Source: Bradyrhizobium sp. LMTR 3
Lineage (GTDB): Bacteria > Pseudomonadota > Alphaproteobacteria > Rhizobiales > Xanthobacteraceae
DNA: 64,000 nucleotides
Direction: 5' to 3'
Assembly (NCBI RefSeq): GCF_001693485.1
Contig: NZ_MAXC01000004.1
Coordinates: forward strand, 1-64,000
In this document: one piece after another, positions 54,093 through 62,280 of the stretch
How positions within the stretch are numbered: the stretch's first letter is position 1
Layout: each line of letters opens with the position of its first letter
Translations under genes and position numbers: made by a program
The notes under the pieces: model-generated
Databases searched by the model: none
Told to the model about the DNA's origin: nothing
The model's input: only the letters and a program-made list of their open reading frames with translations

Positions 54093-55367
54093 ATGCCGCT
54101 ACTCTACGTTCCGACAATCTACGTGCTGATGCTGTCAGTCATGGTGCTGCTCGGCGCACTGAGCTTCTTCGCGTGGCTGCAAAATCGCGCGATCCGCGCG
54201 CTTGCCTGGTGGAGCGGCGCAGTGCTCGTGATGGCGGCCGCGCTTGGCCTGCTCTGCCTGCGCGGCACGATCCCGGACGTCTATTCGGTCGATCTCGCCT
54301 ACGTGGTGTTGTTCAGCGCCTGTGCGTTGATGCTGGAAGGCGCGCGCTGCTTCGAAGGCAAGCGCCCGAGCCCCGCCGTCCTGCTCGCCGGTGCGCTGGT
54401 GTGGATCGCGGTCTGCCAGATCCCGGCGCTGTACGCATCCGCCACGGCGCGCATGATCATCGTGTCAGCCGCCGTGGGCTCCTATTCGCTCGGCTGCGCC
54501 TACGTGCTGTGGAGGGGCCGCGCCGAGCCGCTGCTGTCGCGCTGGCCGCTGATCGTGCTGACCGCGCTCGGTGGCGGCCTGTTTCTCGTGCGCATTCCGC
54601 TCGCCGTGGTGTCTCCGCTCGCAGAGGCACCGATCGCCAGCTTCGATGCCCTGCGGTCGTTCTGGTTCGCGATCGTGAGCACATTCACCCTGCTTTACTT
54701 CATCGCAATCAACTATCTCTTTCTCGCGCTCACCAAGGAGCGGAGCGAGCTCGCGCACAAGCGCGCCTCGATGACGGATGCGCTGACTGGCCTCGCCAAC
54801 CGTCGCGCCTTCTTGGAATTCGCCGCGCAACGCCTGAACGCGCGCGCGAGCGGGACGGTCGCGTTCCTCGTGTTCGATCTCGACTGGTTCAAAGCAATCA
54901 ACGACGGCCACGGGCATGCGATGGGCGACCGCGTGCTGCGGCTGTTCGCACATACGCTTTCCGCCAATCTGCCGCGGGACAGCATCGCGGGCCGGCTTGG
55001 GGGTGAAGAATTCGCCGCGATCGTCAGCGGGCCTGACCAACGGGCGACGATTGCGGCTGCCGAGCGCGTACGCGAGAGTTTTGCAGCGGCAGCGGGTGTC
55101 GTGGACGGCGTCCCGATCGCCGCCACGGTCAGCATCGGGGTCGCTCATGCGCACGACCAGCCGGCCGACATCGAGGCGCTATGCGAGCGCGCCGACAAGG
55201 CGCTCTACCGAGCGAAGGCGCTTGGCCGCAACCGGGTCGAGCGCGCCGTGGACGAATTTGTCCCGCTGGTACCCGAGGCGTCAGTGGAAGCCGACGTCAC
55301 GCCGGCCGACCTTCTGATTCCGCCGCCCGAACAAGCGCGGCGCGCAATGAAGCGGGCGGCAGCCTGA
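54093..55367 (+). CDS. Membrane-bound diguanylate cyclase (GGDEF)
   Basis: 424 residues. Six or so membrane helices (about 5-215) form an unidentified sensor, then a short linker and the GGDEF domain (about 225-385): TDALTGLANRRAFLE, FLVFDLDWFKAINDGHGHAMGD, active site LGGEEFAAIVSG with G303, and the final YRAKALGRNRV. The residues for GTP and metal are present, so it should make cyclic di-GMP. No RxxD inhibitory site is seen five residues before the active site. The last 40 residues are a low-complexity tail. No EAL domain. Confidence 0.92.
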   Translation: MPLLYVPTIYVLMLSVMVLLGALSFFAWLQNRAIRALAWWSGAVLVMAAALGLLCLRGTIPDVYSVDLAYVVLFSACALMLEGARCFEGKRPSPAVLLAGALVWIAVCQIPALYASATARMIIVSAAVGSYSLGCAYVLWRGRAEPLLSRWPLIVLTALGGGLFLVRIPLAVVSPLAEAPIASFDALRSFWFAIVSTFTLLYFIAINYLFLALTKERSELAHKRASMTDALTGLANRRAFLEFAAQRLNARASGTVAFLVFDLDWFKAINDGHGHAMGDRVLRLFAHTLSANLPRDSIAGRLGGEEFAAIVSGPDQRATIAAAERVRESFAAAAGVVDGVPIAATVSIGVAHAHDQPADIEALCERADKALYRAKALGRNRVERAVDEFVPLVPEASVEADVTPADLLIPPPEQARRAMKRAAA

Positions 55368-55392
55368 TCGCATCGGAGCCACTACCCGGCGC

Positions 55393-55677
55393 TTAGTTCG
55401 CCGCGTCCTTGATCGCGGCTTCGAAGGTCTTGGCGTCGAAGGCCGGCATGCTTTGGATCCGCCCCAGACCCTGGGTCGCGTACCAGACGGAGAACGCGAG
55501 CATCGCGCCCTCGTTCGGGGCATCGACGATATCGACGAAATCGTAGTAGCCCTGCGTGTAGTGGATCGACTCGACCTTGATGCCCAGCTTGTCGAGTTTT
55601 GTCTTGGCCTTGCCGATCCGCTCCGATTGCTTGCTTGCCCATTCCGGGCTCAGATTACCAAGCAGCACATATTTCAT
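55393..55677 (-). CDS. GYD domain protein
   Basis: 94 residues. Small ferredoxin-like fold of the GYD family: MKYVLLGNLSPEWASKQ at the start and the diagnostic TQGYYDFVDIVDAPNEGAML (about 43-62), with the expected end FDAKTFEAAIKDA. A GGAGG site precedes the ATG at 55677. Function of the family is not established; some are stress- or ligand-associated. Confidence 0.8.
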   Translation of the reverse strand: MKYVLLGNLSPEWASKQSERIGKAKTKLDKLGIKVESIHYTQGYYDFVDIVDAPNEGAMLAFSVWYATQGLGRIQSMPAFDAKTFEAAIKDAAN

Positions 55678-55821
55678 GGCCACCTCCACGAGCGGTTGAT
55701 CATTTGCGCGAAGGACCACACAAATATACGCCTTCTCACGACCCATGCCCATGCCGTTTTGCGGAAGCAGGAACGGCGAGGCACGGGTTCCCCCCCGGGC
55801 GCTGGTCCTGGCCGACAAGCC

Positions 55822-56292
55822 CTATAGCCAGCGCCGGACCCGCGCGCAGTAGCGGCGATAGACGTCCCCGAACTTGCGCTCGAGGTAGGCTTCCTCGCGG
55901 GCGATCACACCGTAGCGGATGACTAGCGCGAAGGGCACCAGCGTCATCAACAGCCAGAGGCTGTTGAAGGCAATGGCCAAGCCGGCGAGGCCCAGCACCA
56001 TGCCGAGATAGATGGGATTTCTCGTGAAGCGGTAGGGGCCGGCCTCCACGATGGTCGTGGTTGGCAGATTGGTGGGCACGTTCGAGCCGGCCCGGGTCAT
56101 GGTAGAGATCGCCCACACAACCAGCGCCAGCGCGAGGGCAAACACGATCGCGCCCAGCCAGCCTGCAGGTAGCGCGGCCGGCAAGAACGGCAAGGGCATG
56201 AGCCAGTTGAGCGCGAGCCCGGCAAGCACCGCGAGCGCCCACGCGATCGGCGGCCGGACAATGACGCCAGCGGTATCTGCTATGTCAGCCAT
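55822..56292 (-). CDS. Isoprenylcysteine/phospholipid methyltransferase family membrane protein
   Basis: 156 residues with four hydrophobic segments. The C-terminal pattern GPYRFTRNPIYLGMVLGLAGLA and EEAYLERKFGDVYRRYCARV is the signature of the ICMT/PEMT fold, in which SAM binds near the conserved Arg-Asn-Pro and the Glu-Glu. Such bacterial proteins methylate lipids or unknown small molecules; the substrate is not known. The upstream start at 56337 is possible. Confidence 0.82.
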   Translation of the reverse strand: MADIADTAGVIVRPPIAWALAVLAGLALNWLMPLPFLPAALPAGWLGAIVFALALALVVWAISTMTRAGSNVPTNLPTTTIVEAGPYRFTRNPIYLGMVLGLAGLAIAFNSLWLLMTLVPFALVIRYGVIAREEAYLERKFGDVYRRYCARVRRWL

Positions 56293-56404
56293 GACGGGAC
56301 CGGTGAAATGATGTGGCTGAAGGCTGTTTGCAAGCATAGCACGAAATCGCGGGCAGGCCGAGATTTGCTGGTTGCATCGGGACGCGAAGGGCGGGAAGCG
56401 GAAT

Positions 56405-56836
56405 TCAGATGATGCCGTGTTCTTTCAGAACGGCTTGCTCGTCCCCTGACACCCATCCAAAGATCTTTGGTGTGTCTTCGAGTTTCTGCACCAGATAATG
56501 GACCTCAAAATCGATGGAAACATCCGGGTCGTTGCCACGGTCGTAGATGGCGGTCCAAGCGACGTGCGCCAGGCAATGGTGCTCGTCGATAGGTGCGATG
56601 CGGACGTTGCGAAGTCGCATATCCTTCGTGCCGATTCGGCGATAATTTTCAAACCCCTGTCGCATCATCTGCTTCAGATGTTCGTCATTCCGGCCGACAC
56701 TGACGCCAGCCGGAGAGGCAGCAACGAACGCAGTGGCGTATGAAGACGTCACCTGGTCCATATCCACTTGATCCCTGAGCGCCATCCGGAACAGCTTCTC
56801 ATAGCGCTCAAACAGGTCCTTTACGTTCTTTTCCAT
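56405..56836 (-). CDS. NTF2-like (SnoaL-type) protein
   Basis: 143 residues. Cone-shaped alpha/beta fold of the NTF2/SnoaL kind: FERYEKLFRMALRDQVD, VTSSYATAFVAASPAGVSVGR, LAHVAWTAIYDRG and VSIDFEVHYLVQKLEDTPKIFGWVSGDE. Such proteins bind or isomerise small hydrophobic ligands, but active-site residues cannot be assigned. A GAGGAGG site precedes the ATG at 56836. Confidence 0.7.
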   Translation of the reverse strand: MEKNVKDLFERYEKLFRMALRDQVDMDQVTSSYATAFVAASPAGVSVGRNDEHLKQMMRQGFENYRRIGTKDMRLRNVRIAPIDEHHCLAHVAWTAIYDRGNDPDVSIDFEVHYLVQKLEDTPKIFGWVSGDEQAVLKEHGII

Positions 56837-56961
56837 AGGATGCGGCCTCCTCACTGCGGCTCTCTGGGCTCAATGCATTCTGCGCGAGGTGGTTTAGTGT
56901 GATCTAGTAACGCTGATCTGGTCCGGCCGTTCAAACATATTCGGAATGCTGTGAGAGGTAG

Positions 56962-57573
56962 ATGGAAAAACTGGATCTGAAGAAGGTGAGGAAGCCACTC
57001 TTCACCGCTCCCCGTAACCGCTTCGTGACGATCGATGTGCCGCCGGTGTCCTACCTCATGGTAGATGGTCATGGTGACCCGAACACAGCCCCGGCCTATA
57101 GGCTCGCCGTCGAAAGCCTCTACGCGACGGCCTTTACGATCAAATTCTCCTGCAAGGCAAACGGGAACGACTTCGTCGTGATGCCATTGGAGGGACTTTG
57201 GTCAGCTCCTGACCCTGAAAGCTTTTCCGCGCGGCGCAAGGACGAATGGGAGTGGACCATGATGATCATGGTGCCGGACTATGTGGATGACGAAACCTTT
57301 CTGGCCGCCAGGGTCAAGGCGCGAGAGAAGCTCGGCGCGCTTCCTGAAAGTCTGAGGCTCGAAAGCCTGGAGGAAGGCCTCTGCCTCCAGGCATTGCACG
57401 TGGGAAGCTACGACGACGAAGGACCGCTGCTCGCAAGGCTGCACGGGGAGATCATGCCTTCGGGCGGCTACGATTTCGCCGGTCGGCATCATGAGGTCTA
57501 TCTGAGCGACCCTCGCAAGACTGCGCCTGAAAAGCTCAAGACCGTGATCCGCCAACCTGTGCGCCAGAACTGA
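56962..57573 (+). CDS. GyrI-like small-molecule-binding protein
   Basis: 203 residues. A GyrI/SOUL-type fold: VPPVSYLMVDGHGDPNTAPAYRLAVESLYATAF, DFVVMPLEGLW, WTMMIMVPDYVDDETF and YDFAGRHHEVYLSDPRKTAPEKL. These proteins bind diverse hydrophobic or cationic ligands, often in regulators' effector domains; here it is alone, with no DNA-binding part. GAGAGG site before the ATG. Confidence 0.85.
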   Translation: MEKLDLKKVRKPLFTAPRNRFVTIDVPPVSYLMVDGHGDPNTAPAYRLAVESLYATAFTIKFSCKANGNDFVVMPLEGLWSAPDPESFSARRKDEWEWTMMIMVPDYVDDETFLAARVKAREKLGALPESLRLESLEEGLCLQALHVGSYDDEGPLLARLHGEIMPSGGYDFAGRHHEVYLSDPRKTAPEKLKTVIRQPVRQN

Positions 57574-57608
57574 AAGTCCGCCACAGAAGCCGGCTCCGAA
57601 ACTTGCAG

Positions 57609-58586
57609 CTAGTTCGCGGCGCGAATGCCCCGCTCACGTATGATCGCGCCGAACCGCTCGGAGTCTTTGCGGGACTTTTCCTTGAACTCTTCCGGAGACA
57701 TCGGAGCGGCTATATTTCCGAGGGTCGCGATACGCTCGTTCAACGCGGCCGTGGCAAGCGATCGATTAACTTCCTTGTTCAAGCGCGCGACAACATCGGG
57801 TGATGTTCCGGCTGGCGCATAGATGCCGAATACGGCATCCGCGTCAAAGCCGGCAAGGCCGAGCTCATCGAGCGTGGGTACGTTCGGAAGTTGGGGCGAT
57901 CGTTGCGGGCTTCCGATCGCAAGAGCATGGAGCTTGCCGGCTCTCACGTGCTCGATGGCGATGCCGGGGTCGAACAGGAAATCGAGTTGCCCCCCGAGCA
58001 GGTCGTTGAGCGCCGGCGCCGCGCCGCGGTAAGGCACATGCACTGCGCTTGTGCCGGTCATGTTTTTCAACATTTCTGCCGCAAGATGCGGAGAGCTGCC
58101 GATACCGGGCGATCCAAAATTCCGCTTTTCCGGATTGGCCTTCAGGTCGGCAATGAATTCCTTGAAATCCCGCACCGGACTGTCCGCCCGAATGACGAGA
58201 TAGAAAGGCACGCGTGCAACGGAAGCGACGGGGATGATGTCCTTCGCAGGATCGAATGGCATTTTGGCATACAGATGCGGATTGATCGCCACCATTCCGC
58301 CTGAAGACATCAGCAGGGTGTAGCCATCCGGCGCCGACCTCGCTACGAATTCTCCGCCCAGATTTCCGCCAGCGCCTCCCCTGTTTTCGATCACGACCGA
58401 CTGACCGAAAGCTTCGCTGAGAGGTTGACCTACAAGGCGCGCGAGCTGATCTGCGGCTCCTCCCGCGGGAAAGTTGACAATGAGGCGAATGGATTGGGTG
58501 GGCCAAGTCTGTACTAGTGAAGTCTGTGCCAGCGAAGTGGATATCAGGCCCGCGGCGAAGGCGATCGCGACCACAATGGCTCTCAT
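57609..58586 (-). CDS. Bug-type periplasmic substrate-binding protein (TTT family)
   Basis: 325 residues. Signal peptide (about 1-20). The mature part is the tripartite tricarboxylate transporter receptor fold: QSIRLIVNFPAGGAADQLARLVGQPL, ENRGGAGGNLGGEFVARSAPDGYTLLM, HVPYRGAAPALNDLLGGQ and ELGLAGFDADAVFGIYAPAGT. It binds carboxylates or related ligands in the periplasm. No TctA or TctB membrane partner is in the window, which is common for these expanded families. It is the last gene of the monooxygenase unit (99 bp from the hydrolase). Confidence 0.9.
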   Translation of the reverse strand: MRAIVVAIAFAAGLISTSLAQTSLVQTWPTQSIRLIVNFPAGGAADQLARLVGQPLSEAFGQSVVIENRGGAGGNLGGEFVARSAPDGYTLLMSSGGMVAINPHLYAKMPFDPAKDIIPVASVARVPFYLVIRADSPVRDFKEFIADLKANPEKRNFGSPGIGSSPHLAAEMLKNMTGTSAVHVPYRGAAPALNDLLGGQLDFLFDPGIAIEHVRAGKLHALAIGSPQRSPQLPNVPTLDELGLAGFDADAVFGIYAPAGTSPDVVARLNKEVNRSLATAALNERIATLGNIAAPMSPEEFKEKSRKDSERFGAIIRERGIRAAN

Positions 58587-58685
58587 GATTATCTCCCTGG
58601 GTCTTACTATTTGAAGGAATGGCGAAGGATGCTCGATCGATACGCAGGATTCCGTTCCGCATATGAAAGAGAGCGGGCGGGCAAA

Positions 58686-59471
58686 TCACTTTCGCCCTGC
58701 GAGGAAATCGCCGATCGCCGCGACACAGGCGGGGTCTTCCTGCATGGCGAAGTGCCCAACGCCGGGCACGATATGAGTGCGGGCTTTTGGAATCGCGCCT
58801 GCCCAGAGTTCCGCCTGACTGGCAAGCGCGACCCTGTCTTTGTCGCCCCACACGATGAGCGTTTCGTTGGGAATCCGGCTTAGCCACCGACCGAGATTCG
58901 GGTGTCCCATGCCGTGAGCCTTCTGAATGTTGCTTAGCGCCTGGCCTTCCTTTTCCCTTGCCGCAATGAACTGCTCTGGCGGGGGTCCAAGCGAGCCTCC
59001 AGGAAAGTATCGGGCTGCAACTTCCGTTCGATGCGCCAGGTAGCCAGGCAAATCTTGCGGAGCGATTTTGGTGGGGTTGGCGCCGCGATGGTCAGGATGG
59101 TTGAGCCCGGCAGGCGCGTTCAGCACCAGGCGAGCAAAACGTTCGCCGGCGACCACAGCCATTTCTGCCGCCATCCAGCCGCCCATGGAATGACCCATGA
59201 GGTGCGGCCGATCCAGCCCCAATGCTGCGATGAGCCGCAAATTATGGACGATCAAATCCTGCATCCCGCAGATATGCGGCGCAGGTCCGCTTTCGCCGAA
59301 GCCGGGGTGGAATGGCAGATAGACGCGAAACCTGTCGGCCAAACCGCGCGCCCATTCCTGTCCCTCGATCGTTGCCGCTCCGTGGAGCGCCAGGACGGCC
59401 GGACCCCTTCCGATGACTTTTATGACCGTGTCCACGGCATCGATTTCGAGCTTTATCGTTTCGAATACCAC
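58686..59471 (-). CDS. Alpha/beta hydrolase
   Basis: 261 residues. Fold and catalytic triad of the alpha/beta hydrolase family: oxyanion region ALHGAATIEGQEWARGL, nucleophile elbow GHSMGGWMAAEM with Ser about 94, Asp in WGDKDRVALASQ and His in IVPGVGHFAMQEDP. It resembles C-C bond hydrolases and esterases in catabolic operons; the substrate is not given by sequence. The start is a GTG with an AAGGAG site. It lies 30 bp after the FMN reductase gene. Confidence 0.87.
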   Translation of the reverse strand: MVFETIKLEIDAVDTVIKVIGRGPAVLALHGAATIEGQEWARGLADRFRVYLPFHPGFGESGPAPHICGMQDLIVHNLRLIAALGLDRPHLMGHSMGGWMAAEMAVVAGERFARLVLNAPAGLNHPDHRGANPTKIAPQDLPGYLAHRTEVAARYFPGGSLGPPPEQFIAAREKEGQALSNIQKAHGMGHPNLGRWLSRIPNETLIVWGDKDRVALASQAELWAGAIPKARTHIVPGVGHFAMQEDPACVAAIGDFLAGRK

Positions 59472-59501
59472 GTCAAACTCCTTCCTGGCCGCGAGCCTGC
59501 G

Positions 59502-60116
59502 CTAAGGTTGGACCATCGTGCCTGTCGAAAGGGAATGCGCTCCCAATCTGCCGCGAGATTGCATGCGCACGAAATCGATCACCTGCTGGCCCACCGTCTC
59601 AAGCTGGCGTCTGGTTGCCGCGTCGGTACAATTTCCCTCGGCGTCGAACAGCGCGCCGGATGCGTTCAACATGGCACCAAGCGGCGTAGGCCAGCCTCTG
59701 AGGGAATGAGCAACCGTTCGAAGCGCGGCCAATGTTTGGCCAACCGCCTGCCACCCGCCGGCACAAGCAATACAGCCAACGGGAATTCCATCCAGATAGG
59801 CGCGTGTATCCGTTCTGAGTTCTTCCGCGTAGTCGAGCGCGTTCTTGATCAGTCCGGATATCGATCCGTGGTAGGCAGGCGACGAGATGATGATGCCGTG
59901 GCATTCACGAAGCGCGGCCAGGAGACGCGAAGCCTGATCGGACTGTTGCTGTCCGGGCATATACATCGGCAGAAGCAGTTCTGCGCCGGAGAGAAGCAGG
60001 GTCCTTGCGCCTTCATCCTCGGCGGCCTTGAGGCTGATCACGAGCGCGCGTTCGGACGATGACCCGCGCCGCGGGGTTCCTCCTATCCCGAGAATAAGAG
60101 GCTTATCCTGAATCAT
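59502..60116 (-). CDS. NADPH-dependent FMN reductase
   Basis: 204 residues. Flavodoxin-like fold: phosphate loop GIGGTPRRGSSSERAL near the N-terminus, SSPAYHGSISGLIKNALDYAEELR (about 78-101) binding the isoalloxazine, and GCIACAGGWQAVGQ. It should deliver reduced FMN to the monooxygenase encoded 57 bp upstream, making a two-component flavin system. The ATG at 60116 is chosen; the reading frame extends 48 nt further up. Confidence 0.88.
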   Translation of the reverse strand: MIQDKPLILGIGGTPRRGSSSERALVISLKAAEDEGARTLLLSGAELLLPMYMPGQQQSDQASRLLAALRECHGIIISSPAYHGSISGLIKNALDYAEELRTDTRAYLDGIPVGCIACAGGWQAVGQTLAALRTVAHSLRGWPTPLGAMLNASGALFDAEGNCTDAATRRQLETVGQQVIDFVRMQSRGRLGAHSLSTGTMVQP

Positions 60117-60173
60117 GCTTCGCTCCAGTTGTTGTGCCGCAAGCCCGCAATGCTCGGCTCGCAATCGGGCGCA

Positions 60174-61214
60174 TCAACCTATCTGCGCGCGTCGCAATTT
60201 GGGGATTACCTCTTCGCCGAAGAGAGCGAGTGCTTCACGGCGACGCGGCGTAAAGCTCCTTCCCAGCATTGCGAGAAAATGGCCGGCGCCGCATTTGCGG
60301 CATTGATCGATGATTTGTTCAGCGACCTGCGCCGGCGTGCCGGCGATATAGTCGTCGTCATGCAGTGAAAAGCCGGCTCCGGCCCTCGGCGCATCGAGCA
60401 ATGAGGATGTGCCTTGGACAACGCGCGGATCGCCAGCTACGACCTTCAATGTCGCTGCCTTCGCGGCGTGGGATTCCTCGCGCGCCTCAGCCGCATCGTA
60501 TGAAATGGAGACATTGCGCCGGATTGCGAGTTGATCGGGCCCTGCCGGAAATCCCAACCGGGCAGACTCCTTCCGATACACGTCGAAAATTTCCGATATG
60601 CGGGCGACGGATTCGAAGCCGGTGCAAATCTTGGACTGCCTTTGAGCGGATTTCTGCGCGGATCCGGTACTTACAACCGTCGTCCATTTTGGCGGAGACG
60701 GCTGCAGGAAGACGTTCGGCATCAGGTTGAGGTCTTCGAATTTCCAATACTTTCCGCTGTGGCTGACGACGTGGTTCACGAGGGCGGCGTCGAGTATTTC
60801 CAAGGCCTCGTTGAAGCGCTCGCGGGCCTCCTCTATCCCTAAGCCTATCCGCGCGAACTCCTGCGGCACGCCGGCTGCAAAGCCGATCTCGAGGCGTCCC
60901 CTTGTCAGGTGATCGAGCATCGTCAGTTCTTCGATGACGCGCCATGGCTCATAAAGCGGCACGACCATTCCCATCGTTCCCAGCCGTAACCGGGTCGTGT
61001 GGCGAGAAATAGCTGCGATCAGGAGATTGGGAGAGGGGCTATATGAGTGACCGAAGTGATGTTCGCTAAAGAATATTCCTTCGAACCCCAGCTTTTCGAC
61101 CTCGAGCCAATGCGCGTAGCCTTCGTCGAACACGGCAGTCACGGTACCGGCCAGGCTCTCCCCGTCGCTCAGGTTCGGGGCCTGCATGAATTCAAAGATC
61201 CATGGCTTGATCAA
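60174..61214 (-). CDS. LLM-class flavin-dependent oxidoreductase
   Basis: 346 residues. Bacterial luciferase-like TIM barrel: FEGIFFSEHHFGHSYSPSPN near the N-terminus, LRLGTMGMVVPLYEPWRVIEELTMLDHLTRGRLEIGFAAGVP (about 75-118) and the C-terminal EQIIDQCRKCGAGHFLAMLG. Such enzymes use reduced FMN and O2 to oxidise organic substrates, often Baeyer-Villiger or desulfonation reactions. Start is a TTG with a GGGAGA site. First gene of the leftward operon and divergent from the LysR regulator. Confidence 0.9.
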   Translation of the reverse strand: MIKPWIFEFMQAPNLSDGESLAGTVTAVFDEGYAHWLEVEKLGFEGIFFSEHHFGHSYSPSPNLLIAAISRHTTRLRLGTMGMVVPLYEPWRVIEELTMLDHLTRGRLEIGFAAGVPQEFARIGLGIEEARERFNEALEILDAALVNHVVSHSGKYWKFEDLNLMPNVFLQPSPPKWTTVVSTGSAQKSAQRQSKICTGFESVARISEIFDVYRKESARLGFPAGPDQLAIRRNVSISYDAAEAREESHAAKAATLKVVAGDPRVVQGTSSLLDAPRAGAGFSLHDDDYIAGTPAQVAEQIIDQCRKCGAGHFLAMLGRSFTPRRREALALFGEEVIPKLRRAQIG

Positions 61215-61284
61215 AGCGTTTCTCCCAATGCACGACTTATTTCTTGATTGCGTCTTGAGTACACGGGACTATTAAATTTGAAAA

Positions 61285-61299
61285 ATCGATTATATTGAT
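61285..61299. promoter_or_regulatory. ATC-N9-GAT palindrome between monooxygenase operon and LysR gene
   Basis: ATCGATTATATTGAT reads ATC, nine bases, GAT, and is part of an AT-rich patch in an otherwise GC-rich area. ATC-N9-GAT is the core that NodD recognises in nod boxes, and also fits T-N11-A of LysR sites. It lies 71 bp upstream of the monooxygenase start and 31 bp upstream of the regulator start, where the regulator could act on both. Confidence 0.5.
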
Positions 61300-61329
61300 A
61301 TGTGATATTTGAAAGATGGATGTAAGCCG

Positions 61330-62268
61330 ATGCGGTTCGAAGGCCTGGACCTCAATCTCCTGATCGCGCTTGATGCGATCCTTGAAGAACGCAGCGTCAT
61401 GGGAGCCAGTCGACGCCTTCATCTCAGCCAGCCGGCGATGAGCGCCGCTGTCGGCAGATTGCGTCAGTATTTCAACGACGAGATTTTCACGATTTCACAG
61501 CGAAAGCTGGTGCCGACGCCGCTGGCGCAATCCCTGGAAAGACCAACGCGGGACATCCTGCTGCGAATCCGGGCCAATCTGATCTCGCCGCCAAAATTCG
61601 ACCCGGCGAGTTCTGAGCGGCGTTTCCGGCTGGTCGTTTCCGATTATGCGAGCATCGTATTGATGCACGCCGTCATGAAGCGGGTTTATCGCGCCGCGCC
61701 GCGCGTTTCGCTTGAGTTTCTTCCCTTCAGTGATCGGGTCGATGACCAGCTTCAGCGAGGGGAGGTCGATTTCGTCGTGATCCCCGATACAAATCTCATT
61801 GATGGTCATCCCAGCCAGCATTTGTTCGCGGACGAGTTCTGCTGCGTCGCCTGGCGCGGAAGCCGCCAGATCGGGCGCTCGATCTCGCTTGGCCGCTATC
61901 TTCAGCTTGGACACATAACCGCTCAGCTCGGGCCCATTCACGGCGTATCCTTCGATGAACGCGCCCTCGTGCAGTTAGGTTATAAACGCCGTATCGAGAT
62001 CATTGCCCCGAACTTCACCGCGATGGCTGCCATGGTGATCGGCACGGACCGCATCGCGACAATGCATCATCGCCTCGCGGTAATTTTCGCGCGAAACTTT
62101 CCGCTGAAGCTGCTGCGTGCGCCGGTCCGCATCCCCGCATTCCGAGAAGCCCTGCAATGGCCGGCGTCCTTTCACCTGGATCCCGCACTTGTTTGGTTGC
62201 GCGAGATCATTACTGACGTTGCTGCCGAGGTTGACCGGACTCCGGCCAAGCAAATGAAGGTTGGGTAA
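61330..62268 (+). CDS. NodD-like LysR family regulator
   Basis: 312 residues. The start MRFEGLDLNLLIALDAILEE and the helix-turn-helix with RRLHLSQPAMSAAVGRLRQY (residues 34-53) copy the NodD N-terminus closely; EIFTISQRKLVPTPLA follows in the same way. The effector domain (about 90-300) has VSLEFLPFSDRVDDQLQRGEVDFVV. Unlike NodD proper, no nod genes are here and the divergent genes are catabolic. The inducer is unknown. The ATG at 61330 is chosen because it matches the NodD start. Confidence 0.9.
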   Translation: MRFEGLDLNLLIALDAILEERSVMGASRRLHLSQPAMSAAVGRLRQYFNDEIFTISQRKLVPTPLAQSLERPTRDILLRIRANLISPPKFDPASSERRFRLVVSDYASIVLMHAVMKRVYRAAPRVSLEFLPFSDRVDDQLQRGEVDFVVIPDTNLIDGHPSQHLFADEFCCVAWRGSRQIGRSISLGRYLQLGHITAQLGPIHGVSFDERALVQLGYKRRIEIIAPNFTAMAAMVIGTDRIATMHHRLAVIFARNFPLKLLRAPVRIPAFREALQWPASFHLDPALVWLREIITDVAAEVDRTPAKQMKVG

Positions 62269-62280
62269 AAGGCGGGCCTC

